Below, in pieces: positions 14,401 to 26,490 of a stretch of 64,000 nucleotides of DNA. Numbering within the stretch: position 1 is the first letter of the stretch; each line of letters starts with the position of its first letter. Source of the stretch: Nansenia antarctica. Lineage: Eukaryota; Chordata; Actinopteri; Argentiniformes; Microstomatidae. A program made the translations under genes and the position numbers. The stretch spans positions 281,501-345,500 of the forward strand of contig CAXDII010000380.1 in assembly GCA_963989245.1 (NCBI GenBank). Direction: 5' to 3'. A model generated the notes under the pieces. That model was not told where the DNA came from and searched no databases. It saw only the letters and a program-made list of their open reading frames with translations.

Positions 14401-17198
14401 TCACAGTAGTAGTGACATCATAGTAGACAGAAGGAGAGTGACATCACAGTAGACAGAAGGAGAGTGACATCATAGTAGTAGTGACATCACAGTAGACAGT
14501 AGGAGAGTGACATCACAGTAGTAATGACATCACAGTAGACAGAAGGAGAGTGACATCACAGTAGACAGAAGGAGAGTGACATCACATTAGACAGAAGGAG
14601 AGTGACATCACAGTAGACAGTAGGAGAGTGACATCACAGTAGTAGTGACATCACAGTAGACAGTAGGAGAGTGACATCATAGTAGACAGAAGGAGAGTGA
14701 CATCACAGTAGACAGTAGGAGAGTGACATCACAGTAGTAGTGATATCATAGTAGACAGAAGGAGAGTGACATCACAGTAGACAGAAGGAGAGTGACATCA
14801 CAGTAGACAGAAGGAGAGTGACATCACAGTAGACAGTAGGAGAGTGACATCACAGTAGTAGTGACATCACAGTAGACAGTAGGAGAGTGACATCACAGTA
14901 GTAGTGACATCATAGTAGACAGAAGGAGAGTGACATCACAGTAGACAGAAGGAGAGTGACATCACTGTAGTAATGACATCACAGTAGTAGTGACATCACA
15001 GTGGCAGCAGACAGAAGGAGAGTGACATCACAGTAGACAGTAGGAGAGTGACATCACAGTAGTAGTGACATCATAGTAGACAGTAAGAGAGTGACATCAC
15101 AGTAGACAGAAGGAGAGTGACATCACAGTAGACAGAAGGAGAGTGACATCACAGTAGACAGTAGAAGAGTGACATCACAGTAGTAGTGACATCATAGTAG
15201 ACAGAAGGAGAGTGACATCACAGTAGACAGAAGGAGAGTGACATCATAGTAGTAGTGACATCACAGTAGACAGTAGGAGAGTGACATCACAGTAGTAATG
15301 ACATCACAGTAGACAGAAGGAGAGTGACATCACAGTAGACAGAAGGAGAGTGACATCACATTAGACAGAAGGAGAGTGACATCACAGTAGTCAGTAGGAG
15401 AGTGACATCACAGTAGTAGTGACATCACAGTAGACAGTAGGAGAGTGACATCACAGTAGACAGTGGGAGAGTGACATCACAGTAGTAGTGACATCACAGT
15501 AGACAGTACGAGAGTGACATCACAGTAGTAGTGACATCACAGTAGACAGAAGGAGAGTGACATCACAGTAGACAGAAGGAGAGTGACATCACAGTAGTAA
15601 TGACATCACAGTAGTAGTGACATCACAGTGGCAGCAGACAGAAGGAGAGTGACATCACAGTAGTAGTGACATCATAGTAGACAGAAGGAGAGTGACATCA
15701 CAGTAGACAGTAGGAGAGTGACATCACAGTAGACAGAAGGAGAGTGACATCACAGTAGTAGTGACATCACAGTAGACAGAAGGAGAGTGACATCACAGTA
15801 GACAGAAGGAGAGTGACATCACAGTAGACAGAAGGAGAGTGACATCACAGTAGACAGAAGGAGAGTGACATCACAGTAGACAGTAGGAGAGTGACATCAC
15901 AGTAGTAATGACATCACAGTAGACAGTAGGAGAGTGACATCACAGTAGTAATGACATCACAGTAGACAGAAGGAGAGTGACATCACAGTAGTAATGACAT
16001 CACAGTAGTAGTGACATCACAGTAGACAGTAGGAGAGTGACATCACAGTAGACAGTAGGAGAGTGACAACACAGTAGTAATGACATCACAGTAGACAGTA
16101 GGAGAGTGACATCACAGTAGTAATGACATCACAGTAGACAGAAGGAGAGTGACATCACAGTAGTAATGACATCACAGTAGTAGTGACATCACAGTGGCAG
16201 CAGACAGAAGGAGAGTGACATCACAGTAGACAGTAGGAGAGTGACATCACAGTAGACAGAAGGAGAGTGACATCACAGTAGTAGTGACATCACAGTAGAC
16301 AGAAGGAGAGTGACATCACAGTAGACAGAAGGAGAGTGACATCACAGTAGACAGAAGGAGAGTGACATCACAGTAGACAGAAGGAGAGTGACATCACAGT
16401 AGTAATGACATCACAGTAGTAGTGACATCACAGTGGCAGCAGACAGAAGCAGAGTGACATCACAGTAGACAGTAGGAGAGTGACATCACAGTAGTAGTGA
16501 CATCATAGTAGACAGAAGGAGAGTGACATCACAGTAGACAGAAGGAGAGTGACATCACAGTAGTAATGACATCACAGTAGTAGTGACATCACAGTGGCAG
16601 CAGACAGAAGGAGAGTGACATCACAGTAGTCAGTAGGAGAGTGACATCACAGTAGTAGTGACATCATAGTAGACAGAAGGAGAGTGACATCACAGTAGAC
16701 AGTAGGAGAGTGACATCACAGTAGTAGTGACATCATAGTAGACAGAAGGAGAGTGACATCACAGTAGACAGAAGGAGAGTGACATCATAGTAGTAGTGAC
16801 ATCACAGTAGACAGTAGGAGAGTGACATCACAGTAGTAATGACATCACAGTAGACAGAAGGAGAGTGACATCACAGTAGCAGCAGACAGAAGGAGAATGA
16901 CATCACAGTAGACAGAAGGAGAGTGACATCACAGTAGTAGTGACATCACAGTGGCAGCAGACAGAAGGAGAGTGACATCACAGTAGACAGTAGGAGAGTT
17001 ACATCACAGTAGTAGTGATATCATAGTAGACAGAAGGAGAGTGACATCACAGTAGACAGAAGGAGAGTGACATCACAGTAGACAGAAGGAGAGTGACATC
17101 ACAGTAGACAGTAGGAGAGTGACATCACAGTAGTAGTGACATCACAGTAGACAGTAGGAGAGTGACATCACAGTAGACAGTAGGCGAATGAAATCACA

Positions 17199-17206
17199 GT
17201 AGTAAT
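17199..17206 (+). repeat. 8-bp target-site duplication, left (GTAGTAAT)
   Basis: GTAGTAAT lies directly before the element end TAGTGTTG and is repeated directly after the other end at 17742-17749. An 8-bp duplication is the standard size for the hAT superfamily. The paralogous satellite copy carries this octamer only once, at 23988-23995. Confidence 0.92.
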
Positions 17207-17741
17207 TAGTGTTGTTCCGATACCGATACTAGTATCGGCATGGCCACCGATACGCACAAAAATGCTGGTATCGGTATCGGCGAGTACTAACAAAAAACAA
17301 ATTCCGATTTTTTTTTTTTTTTTTTTTTTTAAGTACTAAAGTTATTTTGTTTGGAAATGTTCACTTGCTGTTGCACTACTACTACGACTGTTTTATATCT
17401 TAAATGGATATTGCACTGATTGGCATCTGTGAGAGCCACATTTCAGGTTTTATAAGGGGTTGATTTTCTTGTCACCATACCAGGTAGACAATAAAAAAAA
17501 GTTCTATAGTATTCACTCTCTGTTGGTATTTTTTCCTGTTTTACAAAGGTTTTGAGCAGTGCCAGACTAAGTGTTAGCAATAATTTTACATCGAGGTGAG
17601 TATGCGGCTCAAAAAACATGTTTTTTTGTTTTGTTTTTTCAAACGCCGTGGTATCGGATCGGTACTCGGTATCGGCAAGTACTGCACGGTCAGGTATCGG
17701 TATCGGTATCGGGATCAAAAAATGGTATCGGAACAACACTA
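17207..17741. mobile_element. Non-autonomous hAT-type DNA transposon (535 bp)
   Basis: The ends form a perfect 18-bp terminal inverted repeat: TAGTGTTGTTCCGATACC at 17207-17224 and its reverse complement at 17724-17741. The terminal TAGTG fits the C/TAGNG ends of hAT elements, and the 8-bp duplication GTAGTAAT flanks it. Sub-terminal regions are rich in CGATACC/GGTATCG repeats on both sides, a plausible transposase-binding region. A run of 23 T occupies 17308-17330. No transposase-like frame is present; the longest open frames here merely translate the GGTATC repeats. The element must therefore have been moved by a transposase encoded elsewhere. It is the only copy in the window and interrupts one of two parallel satellite segments. 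The superfamily call is firm; I cannot name the family. Confidence 0.9.
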
Positions 17742-17749
17742 GTAGTAAT
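17742..17749 (+). repeat. 8-bp target-site duplication, right (GTAGTAAT)
   Basis: Directly follows the CAACACTA end of the hAT element and matches 17199-17206 exactly. Confidence 0.92.
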
Positions 17750-20075
17750 GACATCACAGTAGACAGTAGGAGAGTGACATCACAGTAGTAATGACATCAC
17801 AGTAGACAGAAGGAGAGTGACATCACAGTAATAATGACATCACAGTAGTAGTGACATCACAGTGGCAGCAGACAGAAGGAGAGTGACATCACAGTAGACA
17901 GTAGGTGAGTGACATCACAGTAGACAGAAGGAGAGTGACATCACAGTAGTAGTGACATCACAGTGGCAGCAGACAGAAGGAGAGTGACATCACAGTAGAC
18001 AGTAGGTGAGTGACATCACAGTAGACAGAAGGAGAGTGTCATCACAGTAGACAGAGGAGAGTGACATCACAGTAGACAGAAGGAGAGTGACATCACAGTA
18101 GTAATGACATCACAGTAGTAGTGACATCACAGTGGCAGCAGACAGAAGGAGAGTGACATCACAGTAGACAGTAGGAGAGTGACATCACAGTAGTAGTGAC
18201 ATCATAGTAGACAGAAGGAGAGTGACATCACAGTAGACAGTAGGAGAGTGACAACACAGTAGTAGTGACATCACAGTAGACAGAAGGAGAGTGACATCAC
18301 AGTAGACAGAAGGAGAGTGACATCATTGTAGTAGTGACATCACAGTAGACAGAAGGAGAGTGACATCACAGTAGTAATGACATCACAGTAGTAGTGACAT
18401 CACAGTGGCAGCAGACAGAAGGAGAGTGACATCACAGTAGACAGTAGGAGAGTGACAACAGAGTAGTAGTGACATCATAGTAGACAGAAGGAGAGTGACA
18501 TCACAGTAGACAGTAGGAGAGTGACATCACAGTAGTAGTGACATCACAGTAGACAGAAGGAGAGTGACATCACAGTAGACAGAAGGAGAGTGACATCATA
18601 GTAGTAGTGACATCACAGTAGACAGTAGGAGAGTGACATCACAGTAGTAATGACATCACAGTTGACAGTAGGAGAGTGACATCACAGTAGTAGTGACATC
18701 ATAGTAGACAGAAGGAGAGTGACATCACAGTAGACAGAAGGAGAGTGACATCACAGTAGACAGAAGGAGAGTGACATCACAGTAGTAATGACATCACAGT
18801 AGTAGTGACATCACAGTGGCAGCAGACAGAAGGAGAGTGACATCACAGTAGACAGTAGGAGAGTGACATCACAGTAGTAGTGACATCATAGTAGACAGAA
18901 GGAGAGTGACATCACAGTAGACAGTAGGAGAGTGACATCACAGTAGTAGTGACATCACAGTAGACAGAAGGAGAGTGACATCACAGTAGACAGAAGGAGA
19001 GTGACATCATAGTAGTAGTGACATCACAGTAGACAGAAGGAGAGTGACATCACAGTAGTAATGACATCACAGTAGACAGAAGGAGAGTGACATCACAGTA
19101 GACAGAAGGAGAGTGACATCATAGTAGTAGTGACATCATAGTAGACAGAAGGAGAGTGACATCACAGTAGACAGTAGGAGAGTGACATCACAGTAGACAG
19201 AAGGAGAGTGACATCACAGTAGTAGTGACATCATAGTAGACAGAAGGAGAGTGACATCACAGTAGACAGTAGGAGAGTGACATCACAGTAGTAGTGACAT
19301 CATAGTAGACAGAAGGAGAGTGACATCACAGTAGACAGAAGGAGAGTGACATCACAGTAGACAGAAGGAGAGTGACATCACAGTAGACAGTAGGAGAGTG
19401 ACATCACAGTAGTAGTGACATCACAGTAGACAGTAGGAGAGTGACATCACAGTAGTAGTGACATCATAGTAGACAGAAGGAGAGTGACATCACAGTAGAC
19501 AGAAGGAGAGTGACATCATAGTAGTAGTGACATCACAGTAGACAGAAGGAGAGTGACATCACAGTAGTAATGACATCACAGTAGACAGAAGGAGAGTGAC
19601 ATCACAGTAGACAGAAGGAGAGTGACATCATAGTAGTAGTGACATCATAGTAGACAGAAGGAGAGTGACATCACAGTAGACAGTAGGAGAGTGACATCAC
19701 AGTAGACAGAAGGAGAGTGACATCACAGTAGTAGTGACATCATAGTAGACAGAAGGAGAGTGACATCACAGTAGACAGTAGGAGAGTGACATCACAGTAG
19801 TAGTGACATCATAGTAGACAGAAGGAGAGTGACATCACAGTAGACAGAAGGAGAGTGACATCACAGTAGACAGAAGGAGAGTGACATCACAGTAGACAGT
19901 AGGAGAGTGACATCACAGTAGTAGTGACATCACAGTAGACAGTAGGAGAGTGACATCACAGTAGTAGTGACATCATAGTAGACAGAAGGAGAGTGACATC
20001 ACAGTAGACAGAAGGAGAGTGACATCACAGTAGTAATGACATCACAGTAGTAGTGACATCACAGTGGCAGCAGAC

Positions 20076-23000
20076 AGAAGGAGAGTGACATCACAGTAGA
20101 CAGTAGGAGAGTGACATCACAGTAGTAGTGACATCATAGTAGACAGTAGGAGAGTGACATCACAGTAGACAGAAGGAGAGTGACATCACAGTAGACAGAA
20201 GGAGAGTGACATCACAGTAGACAGTAGAAGAGTGACATCACAGTAGTAGTGACATCATAGTAGACAGAAGGAGAGTGACATCACAGTAGACAGTAGGAGA
20301 GTGACATCACAGTAGTAGTGACATCATAGTAGACAGAAGGAGAGTGACATCACAGTAGACAGAAGGAGAGTGACATCATAGTAGTAGTGACATCACAGTA
20401 GACAGTAGGAGAGTGACATCACAGTAGTAATGACATCACAGTAGACAGAAGGAGAGTGACATCACAGTAGACAGAAGGAGAGTGACATCACATTAGACAG
20501 AAGGAGAGTGACATCACAGTAGACAGTAGGAGAGTGACATCACAGTAGTAGTGACATCACAGTAGACAGTAGGAGAGTGACATCATAGTAGACAGAAGGA
20601 GAGTGACATCACAGTAGACAGTAGGAGAGTGACATCACAGTAGTAGTGATATCATAGTAGACAGAAGGAGAGTGACATCACAGTAGACAGAAGGAGAGTG
20701 ACATCACAGTAGGCAGAAGGAGAGTGACATCACAGTAGACAGTAGGAGAGTGACATCACAGTAGTAGTGACATCACAGTAGACAGTAGGAGAGTGACATC
20801 ACAGTAGTAGTGACATCATAGTAGACAGAAGGAGAGTGACATCACAGTAGACAGAAGGAGAGTGACATCACAGTAGTAATGACATCACAGTAGTAGTGAC
20901 ATCACAGTGGCAGCAGACAGAAGGAGAGTGACATCACAGTAGACAGTAGGAGAGTGACATCACAGTAGTAGTGACATCATAGTAGACAGTAAGAGAGTGA
21001 CATCACAGTAGACAGAAGGAGAGTGACATCACAGTAGACAGAAGGAGAGTGACATCACAGTAGACAGTAGAAGAGTGACATCACAGTAGTAGTGACATCA
21101 TAGTAGACAGAAGGAGAGTGACATCACAGTAGACAGAAGGAGAGTGACATCATAGTAGTAGTGACATCACAGTAGACAGTAGGAGAGTGACATCACAGTA
21201 GTAATGACATCACAGTAGACAGAAGGAGAGTGACATCACAGTAGACAGAAGGAGAGTGACATCACATTAGACAGAAGGAGAGTGACATCACAGTAGTCAG
21301 TAGGAGAGTGACATCACAGTAGTAGTGACATCACAGTAGACAGTAGGAGAGTGACATCACAGTAGACAGTGGGAGAGTGACATCACAGTAGTAGTGACAT
21401 CACAGTAGACAGTAGGAGAGTGACATCACAGTAGTAGTGACATCACAGTAGACAGAAGGAGAGTGACATCACAGTAGACAGAAGGAGAGTGACATCACAG
21501 TAGTAATGACATCACAGTAGTAGTGACATCACAGTGGCAGCAGACAGAAGGAGAGTGACATCACAGTAGTAGTGACATCATAGTAGACAGAAGGAGAGTG
21601 ACATCACAGTAGACAGTAGGAGAGTGACATCACAGTAGACAGAAGGAGAGTGACATCACAGTAGTAGTGACATCACAGTAGACAGAAGGAGAGTGACATC
21701 ACAGTAGACAGAAGGAGAGTGACATCACAGTAGACAGAAGGAGAGTGACATCACAGTAGACAGAAGGAGAGTGACATCACAGTAGTAATGACATCACAGT
21801 AGTAGTGACATCACAGTGGCAGCAGACAGAAGGAGAGTGACATCACAGTAGACAGTAGGAGAGTGACATCACAGTAGTAGTGACATCATAGTAGACAGTA
21901 AGAGAGTGACATCACAGTAGACAGAAGGAGAGTGACATCACAGTAGACAGAAGGAGAGTGACATCACAGTAGACAGTAGAAGAGTGACATCACAGTAGTA
22001 GTGACATCATAGTAGACAGAAGGAGAGTGACATCACAGTAGACAGAAGGAGAGTGACATCATAGTAGTAGTGACATCACAGTAGACAGTAGGAGAGTGAC
22101 ATCACAGTAGTAATGACATCACAGTAGACAGAAGGAGAGTGACATCACAGTAGACAGAAGGAGAGTGACATCACATTAGACAGAAGGAGAGTGACATCAC
22201 AGTAGTCAGTAGGAGAGTGACATCACAGTAGTAGTGACATCACAGTAGACAGTAGGAGAGTGACATCACAGTAGACAGTGGGAGAGTGACATCACAGTAG
22301 TAGTGACATCACAGTAGACAGTAGGAGAGTGACATCACAGTAGTAGTGACATCACAGTAGACAGAAGGAGAGTGACATCACAGTAGACAGAAGGAGAGTG
22401 ACATCACAGTAGTAATGACATCACAGTAGTAGTGACATCACAGTGGCAGCAGACAGAAGGAGAGTGACATCACAGTAGTAGTGACATCATAGTAGACAGA
22501 AGGAGAGTGACATCACAGTAGACAGTAGGAGAGTGACATCACAGTAGACAGAAGGAGAGTGACATCACAGTAGTAGTGACATCACAGTAGACAGAAGGAG
22601 AGTGACATCACAGTAGACAGAAGGAGAGTGACATCACAGTAGACAGAAGGAGAGTGACATCACAGTAGACAGAAGGAGAGTGACATCACAGTAGACAGTA
22701 GGAGAGTGACATCACAGTAGTAATGACATCACAGTAGACAGTAGGAGAGTGACATCACAGTAGTAATGACATCACAGTAGACAGAAGGAGAGTGACATCA
22801 CAGTAGTAATGACATCACAGTAGTAGTGACATCACAGTAGACAGTAGGAGAGTGACATCACAGTAGACAGTAGGAGAGTGACAACACAGTAGTAATGACA
22901 TCACAGTAGACAGTAGGAGAGTGACATCACAGTAGTAATGACATCACAGTAGACAGAAGGAGAGTGACATCACAGTAGTAATGACATCACAGTAGTAGTG

Positions 23001-25316
23001 ACATCACAGTGGCAGCAGACAGAAGGAGAGTGACATCACAGTAGACAGTAGGAGAGTGACATCACAGTAGACAGAAGGAGAGTGACATCACAGTAGTAGT
23101 GACATCACAGTAGACAGAAGGAGAGTGACATCACAGTAGACAGAAGGAGAGTGACATCACAGTAGACAGAAGGAGAGTGACATCACAGTAGACAGAAGGA
23201 GAGTGACATCACAGTAGTAATGACATCACAGTAGTAGTGACATCACAGTGGCAGCAGACAGAAGCAGAGTGACATCACAGTAGACAGTAGGAGAGTGACA
23301 TCACAGTAGTAGTGACATCATAGTAGACAGAAGGAGAGTGACATCACAGTAGACAGAAGGAGAGTGACATCACAGTAGTAATGACATCACAGTAGTAGTG
23401 ACATCACAGTGGCAGCAGACAGAAGGAGAGTGACATCCCAGTAGTCAGTAGGAGAGTGACATCACAGTAGTAGTGACATCATAGTAGACAGAAGGAGAGT
23501 GACATCACAGTAGACAGTAGGAGAGTGACATCACAGTAGTAGTGACATCATAGTAGACAGAAGGAGAGTGACATCATAGTAGTAGTGACATCACAGTAGA
23601 CAGTAGGAGAGTGACATCACAGTAGTAATGACATCACAGTAGACAGAAGGAGAGTGACATCACAGTAGCAGCAGACAGAAGGAGAATGACATCACAGTAG
23701 ACAGAAGGAGAGTGACATCACAGTAGTAGTGACATCACAGTGGCAGCAGACAGAAGGAGAGTGACATCACAGTAGACAGTAGGAGAGTTACATCACAGTA
23801 GTAGTGATATCATAGTAGACAGAAGGAGAGTGACATCACAGTAGACAGAAGGAGAGTGACATCACAGTAGACAGAAGGAGAGTGACATCACAGTAGACAG
23901 TAGGAGAGTGACATCACAGTAGTAGTGACATCACAGTAGACAGTAGGAGAGTGACATCACAGTAGACAGTAGGCGAATGAAATCACAGTAGTAATGACAT
24001 CACAGTAGACAGTAGGAGAGTGACATCACAGTAGTAATGACATCACAGTAGACAGAAGGAGAGTGACATCACAGTAATAATGACATCACAGTAGTAGTGA
24101 CATCACAGTGGCAGCAGACAGAAGGAGAGTGACATCACAGTAGACAGTAGGTGAGTGACATCACAGTAGACAGAAGGAGAGTGACATCACAGTAGTAGTG
24201 ACATCACAGTGGCAGCAGACAGAAGGAGAGTGACATCACAGTAGACAGTAGGTGAGTGACATCACAGTAGACAGAAGGGGAGTGTCATCACAGTAGACAG
24301 AGGAGAGTGACATCACAGTAGACAGAAGGAGAGTGACATCACAGTAGTAATGACATCACAGTAGTAGTGACATCACAGTGGCAGCAGACAGAAGGAGAGT
24401 GACATCACAGTAGACAGTAGGAGAGTGACATCACAGTAGTAGTGACATCATAGTAGACAGAAGGAGAGTGACATCACAGTAGACAGTAGGAGAGTGACAA
24501 CACAGTAGTAGTGACATCACAGTAGACAGAAGGAGAGTGACATCACAGTAGACAGAAGGAGAGTGACATCATAGTAGTAGTGACATCACAGTAGACAGAA
24601 GGAGAGTGACATCACAGTAGTAATGACATCACAGTAGTAGTGACATCACAGTGGCAGCAGACAGAAGGAGAGTGACATCACAGTAGACAGTAGGAGAGTG
24701 ACATCAGAGTAGTAGTGACATCATAGTAGACAGAAGGAGAGTGACATCACAGTAGACAGTAGGAGAGTGACATCACAGTAGTAGTGACATCACAGTAGAC
24801 AGAAGGAGAGTGACATCACAGTAGACAGAAGGAGAGTGACATCATAGTAGTAGTGACATCACAGTAGACAGTTGGAGAGTGACATCACAGTAGTAATGAC
24901 ATCACAGTTGACAGTAGGAGAGTGACATCACAGTAGTAGTGACATCATAGTAGACAGAAGGAGAGTGACATCACAGTAGACAGAAGGAGAGTGACATCAC
25001 AGTAGACAGAAGGAGAGTGACATCACAGTAGTAATGACATCACAGTAGTAGTGACATCACAGTGGCAGCAGACAGAAGGAGAGTGACATCACAGTAGACA
25101 GTAGGAGAGTGACATCAGAGTAGTAGTGACATCATAGTAGACAGAAGGAGAGTGACATCACAGTAGACAGTAGGAGAGTGACATCACAGTAGTAGTGACA
25201 TCACAGTAGACAGAAGGAGAGTGACATCACAGTAGACAGAAGGAGAGTGACATCATAGTAGTAGTGACATCACAGTAGACAGTTGGAGAGTGACATCACA
25301 GTAGTAATGACATCAC
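20076..25316 (+). repeat. Long higher-order repeat, right copy (hAT-free)
   Basis: Counterpart of about 14170-19070. It shares the rare variants CAGTAGAAGAG, GACAACACAG, GGCGAATGAAATC and AGTAATAATG in the same order. It contains an extra internal tandem duplication of about 909 bp (CAGTAGAAGAG at 21064 and again at 21973). It preserves the empty hAT target at 23988-23995. Confidence 0.72.
23988..23995 (+). other. Empty hAT target site in the paralogous satellite copy
   Basis: GTAGTAAT occurs once here, within GGCGAATGAAATCACA and GACATCAC flanks identical to those around the hAT element. This is the uninterrupted form of the same locus and confirms the element boundaries and the 8-bp duplication. 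Confidence 0.88.
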
Positions 25317-26232
25317 AGTTGACAGTAGGAGAGTGACATCACAGTAGTAGTGACATCATAGTAGACAGAAGGAGAGTGACATCACAGTAGACAGAAGGAG
25401 AGTGACATCACAGTAGACAGAAGGAGAGTGACATCACAGTAGTAATGACATCACAGTAGTAGTGACATCACAGTGGCAGCAGACAGAAGGAGAGTGACAT
25501 CACAGTAGACAGTAGGAGAGTGACATCACAGTAGTAGTGACATCATAGTAGACAGAAGGAGAGTGACATCACAGTAGACAGTAGGAGAGTGACATCACAG
25601 TAGTAGTGACATCACAGTAGACAGAAGGAGAGTGACATCACAGTAGACAGAAGGAGAGTGACATCATAGTAGTAGTGACATCACAGTAGACAGAAGGAGA
25701 GTGACATCACAGTAGTAATGACATCACAGTAGTAGTGACATCACAGTGGCAGCAGACAGAAGGAGAGTGACATCACAGTAGACAGTAGGAGAGTGACATC
25801 ACAGTAGTAGTGACATCATAGTAGACAGAAGGAGAGTGACATCATAGTAGACAGAAGAAGAGTGACATCACAGTAGACAGAAGGAGAGTGACATCACAGT
25901 AGTAATGACATCACAGTAGTAGTGACATCACAGTGGCAGCAGACAGAAGGAGAGTGACATCACAGTAGACAGTAGGAGAGTGACATCACAGTAGTAGTGA
26001 CATCACAGTAGACAGAAGGAGAGTGACATCACAGTAGTAGTGACATCACAGTAGACAGAAGGAGAGTGACATCACAGTAGACAGAAGGAGAGTGACATCA
26101 CAGTAGTAATGACATCACAGTAGTAGTGACATCACAGTGGCAGCAGACAGAAGGAGAGTGACATCACAGTAGACAGTAGGAGAGTGACATCACAGTAGTA
26201 GTGACATCATAGTAGACAGAAGGAGAGTGACA

Positions 26233-26282
26233 TCACAGTAGACAGTAGGAGAGTGACATCACTCTCCTTCTGTCTACTATGA
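26233..26282. repeat. Fold-back junction (22-bp arms, 6-bp loop)
   Basis: Arm 26233-26254 runs forward from TCACAGTAGACAG to GGAGAGT. Arm 26261-26282 (ACTCTCC through CTACTATGA) is its reverse complement with two mismatches. The arms are separated by GACATC. The forward array and the reversed array overlap by TCAC at 26259-26262. This marks the left edge of an inverted segment and could form a hairpin in single-stranded DNA or RNA. The LINE tail starts immediately after the second arm. Confidence 0.85.
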
Positions 26283-26283
26283 T

Positions 26284-26490
26284 TGAGATTGAGATTGAGA
26301 TTGAGATTGAGATTGAGATAACGTTTATTGCCACTATGCATTACACATATAGGAATTTGCTTCATCACCACAGCAAGTGCGTTTATACTTTTTTTCACAT
26401 ATCAAAAAACAGGACAACACAACAACAACACAGGACAGACAACAGTGCATTGGATAGTGCGGTATAAAGTAAAGTGCAGTGCAGAGTTTT
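26284..26490 (-). other. LINE 3' UTR and CTCAAT-repeat tail
   Basis: Non-coding region between the reverse transcriptase stop codon (TAA, complement of 26491-26493) and the element's 3' end. The terminal short-repeat tail in such LINEs is thought to help the reverse transcriptase recognise its template. The plus-strand frames here are shadows of the repeat tail. Confidence 0.75.

Larger units (their letters stand above)
1..17206 (+). repeat. Satellite array, block 1 (mixed 17/26/32-bp monomers)
   Basis: An uninterrupted tandem array. Each monomer begins (G/A)TGACATCACAGT and ends in one of three ways, giving lengths of 17, 26 and 32 bp. The 26-bp monomer has an A/T alternation (CAGAAGG versus CAGTAGG). 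The 32-bp monomer inserts GGCAGC or AGCAGC before AGACAG. Monomer order is irregular at small scale but recurs at kilobase scale, which defines higher-order repeats. All monomers point the same way. Two of the three lengths are not multiples of three and TAG/TGA triplets recur, so no long open frame exists on either strand. The canonical monomers contain no CpG. The block runs from the window edge to the hAT insertion, so its true left end is not seen. Confidence 0.97.
14170..19070 (+). repeat. Long higher-order repeat, left copy (holds the hAT insertion)
   Basis: Shared rare variants place this segment parallel to about 20076-25316. CAGTAGAAGAG at 14315 and 15158 corresponds to 20221 and 21064 (offset 5906). 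GACAACACAG near 16067 corresponds to about 22881 (offset about 6813, because the right copy carries an extra 909-bp internal duplication). GTTGACAG at 18661 corresponds to 24907 (offset 6246, because the left copy carries the 535-bp transposon plus 8 bp of target duplication). Edges are approximate. Confidence 0.72.
17742..26262 (+). repeat. Satellite array, block 2
   Basis: Plus-oriented array of the same monomers. The first 8 bp are the right-hand hAT target duplication. Block-specific variants include AGTAATAATG (near 17830 and again near 24077), GGTGAGTG (17905, 18004, 24150, 24251), GTGTCATCAC (18037, 24283) and GTTGACAGT (18661, 24907, 25318). It ends at a fold-back junction at 26259-26262, where array orientation reverses. 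No gene is visible. Confidence 0.96.

Noticed and set aside
1..17206. CRISPR-like array of regular repeats
   Set aside because: There are no unique spacers; spacer-like parts are themselves repeated, lengths vary (17/26/32 bp), and the context is eukaryotic.
17443..17757. 104-codon minus-strand open frame
   Set aside because: It spans the hAT end and satellite and translates the GGTATC repeats into Pro-Ile repeats; it has no transposase features.
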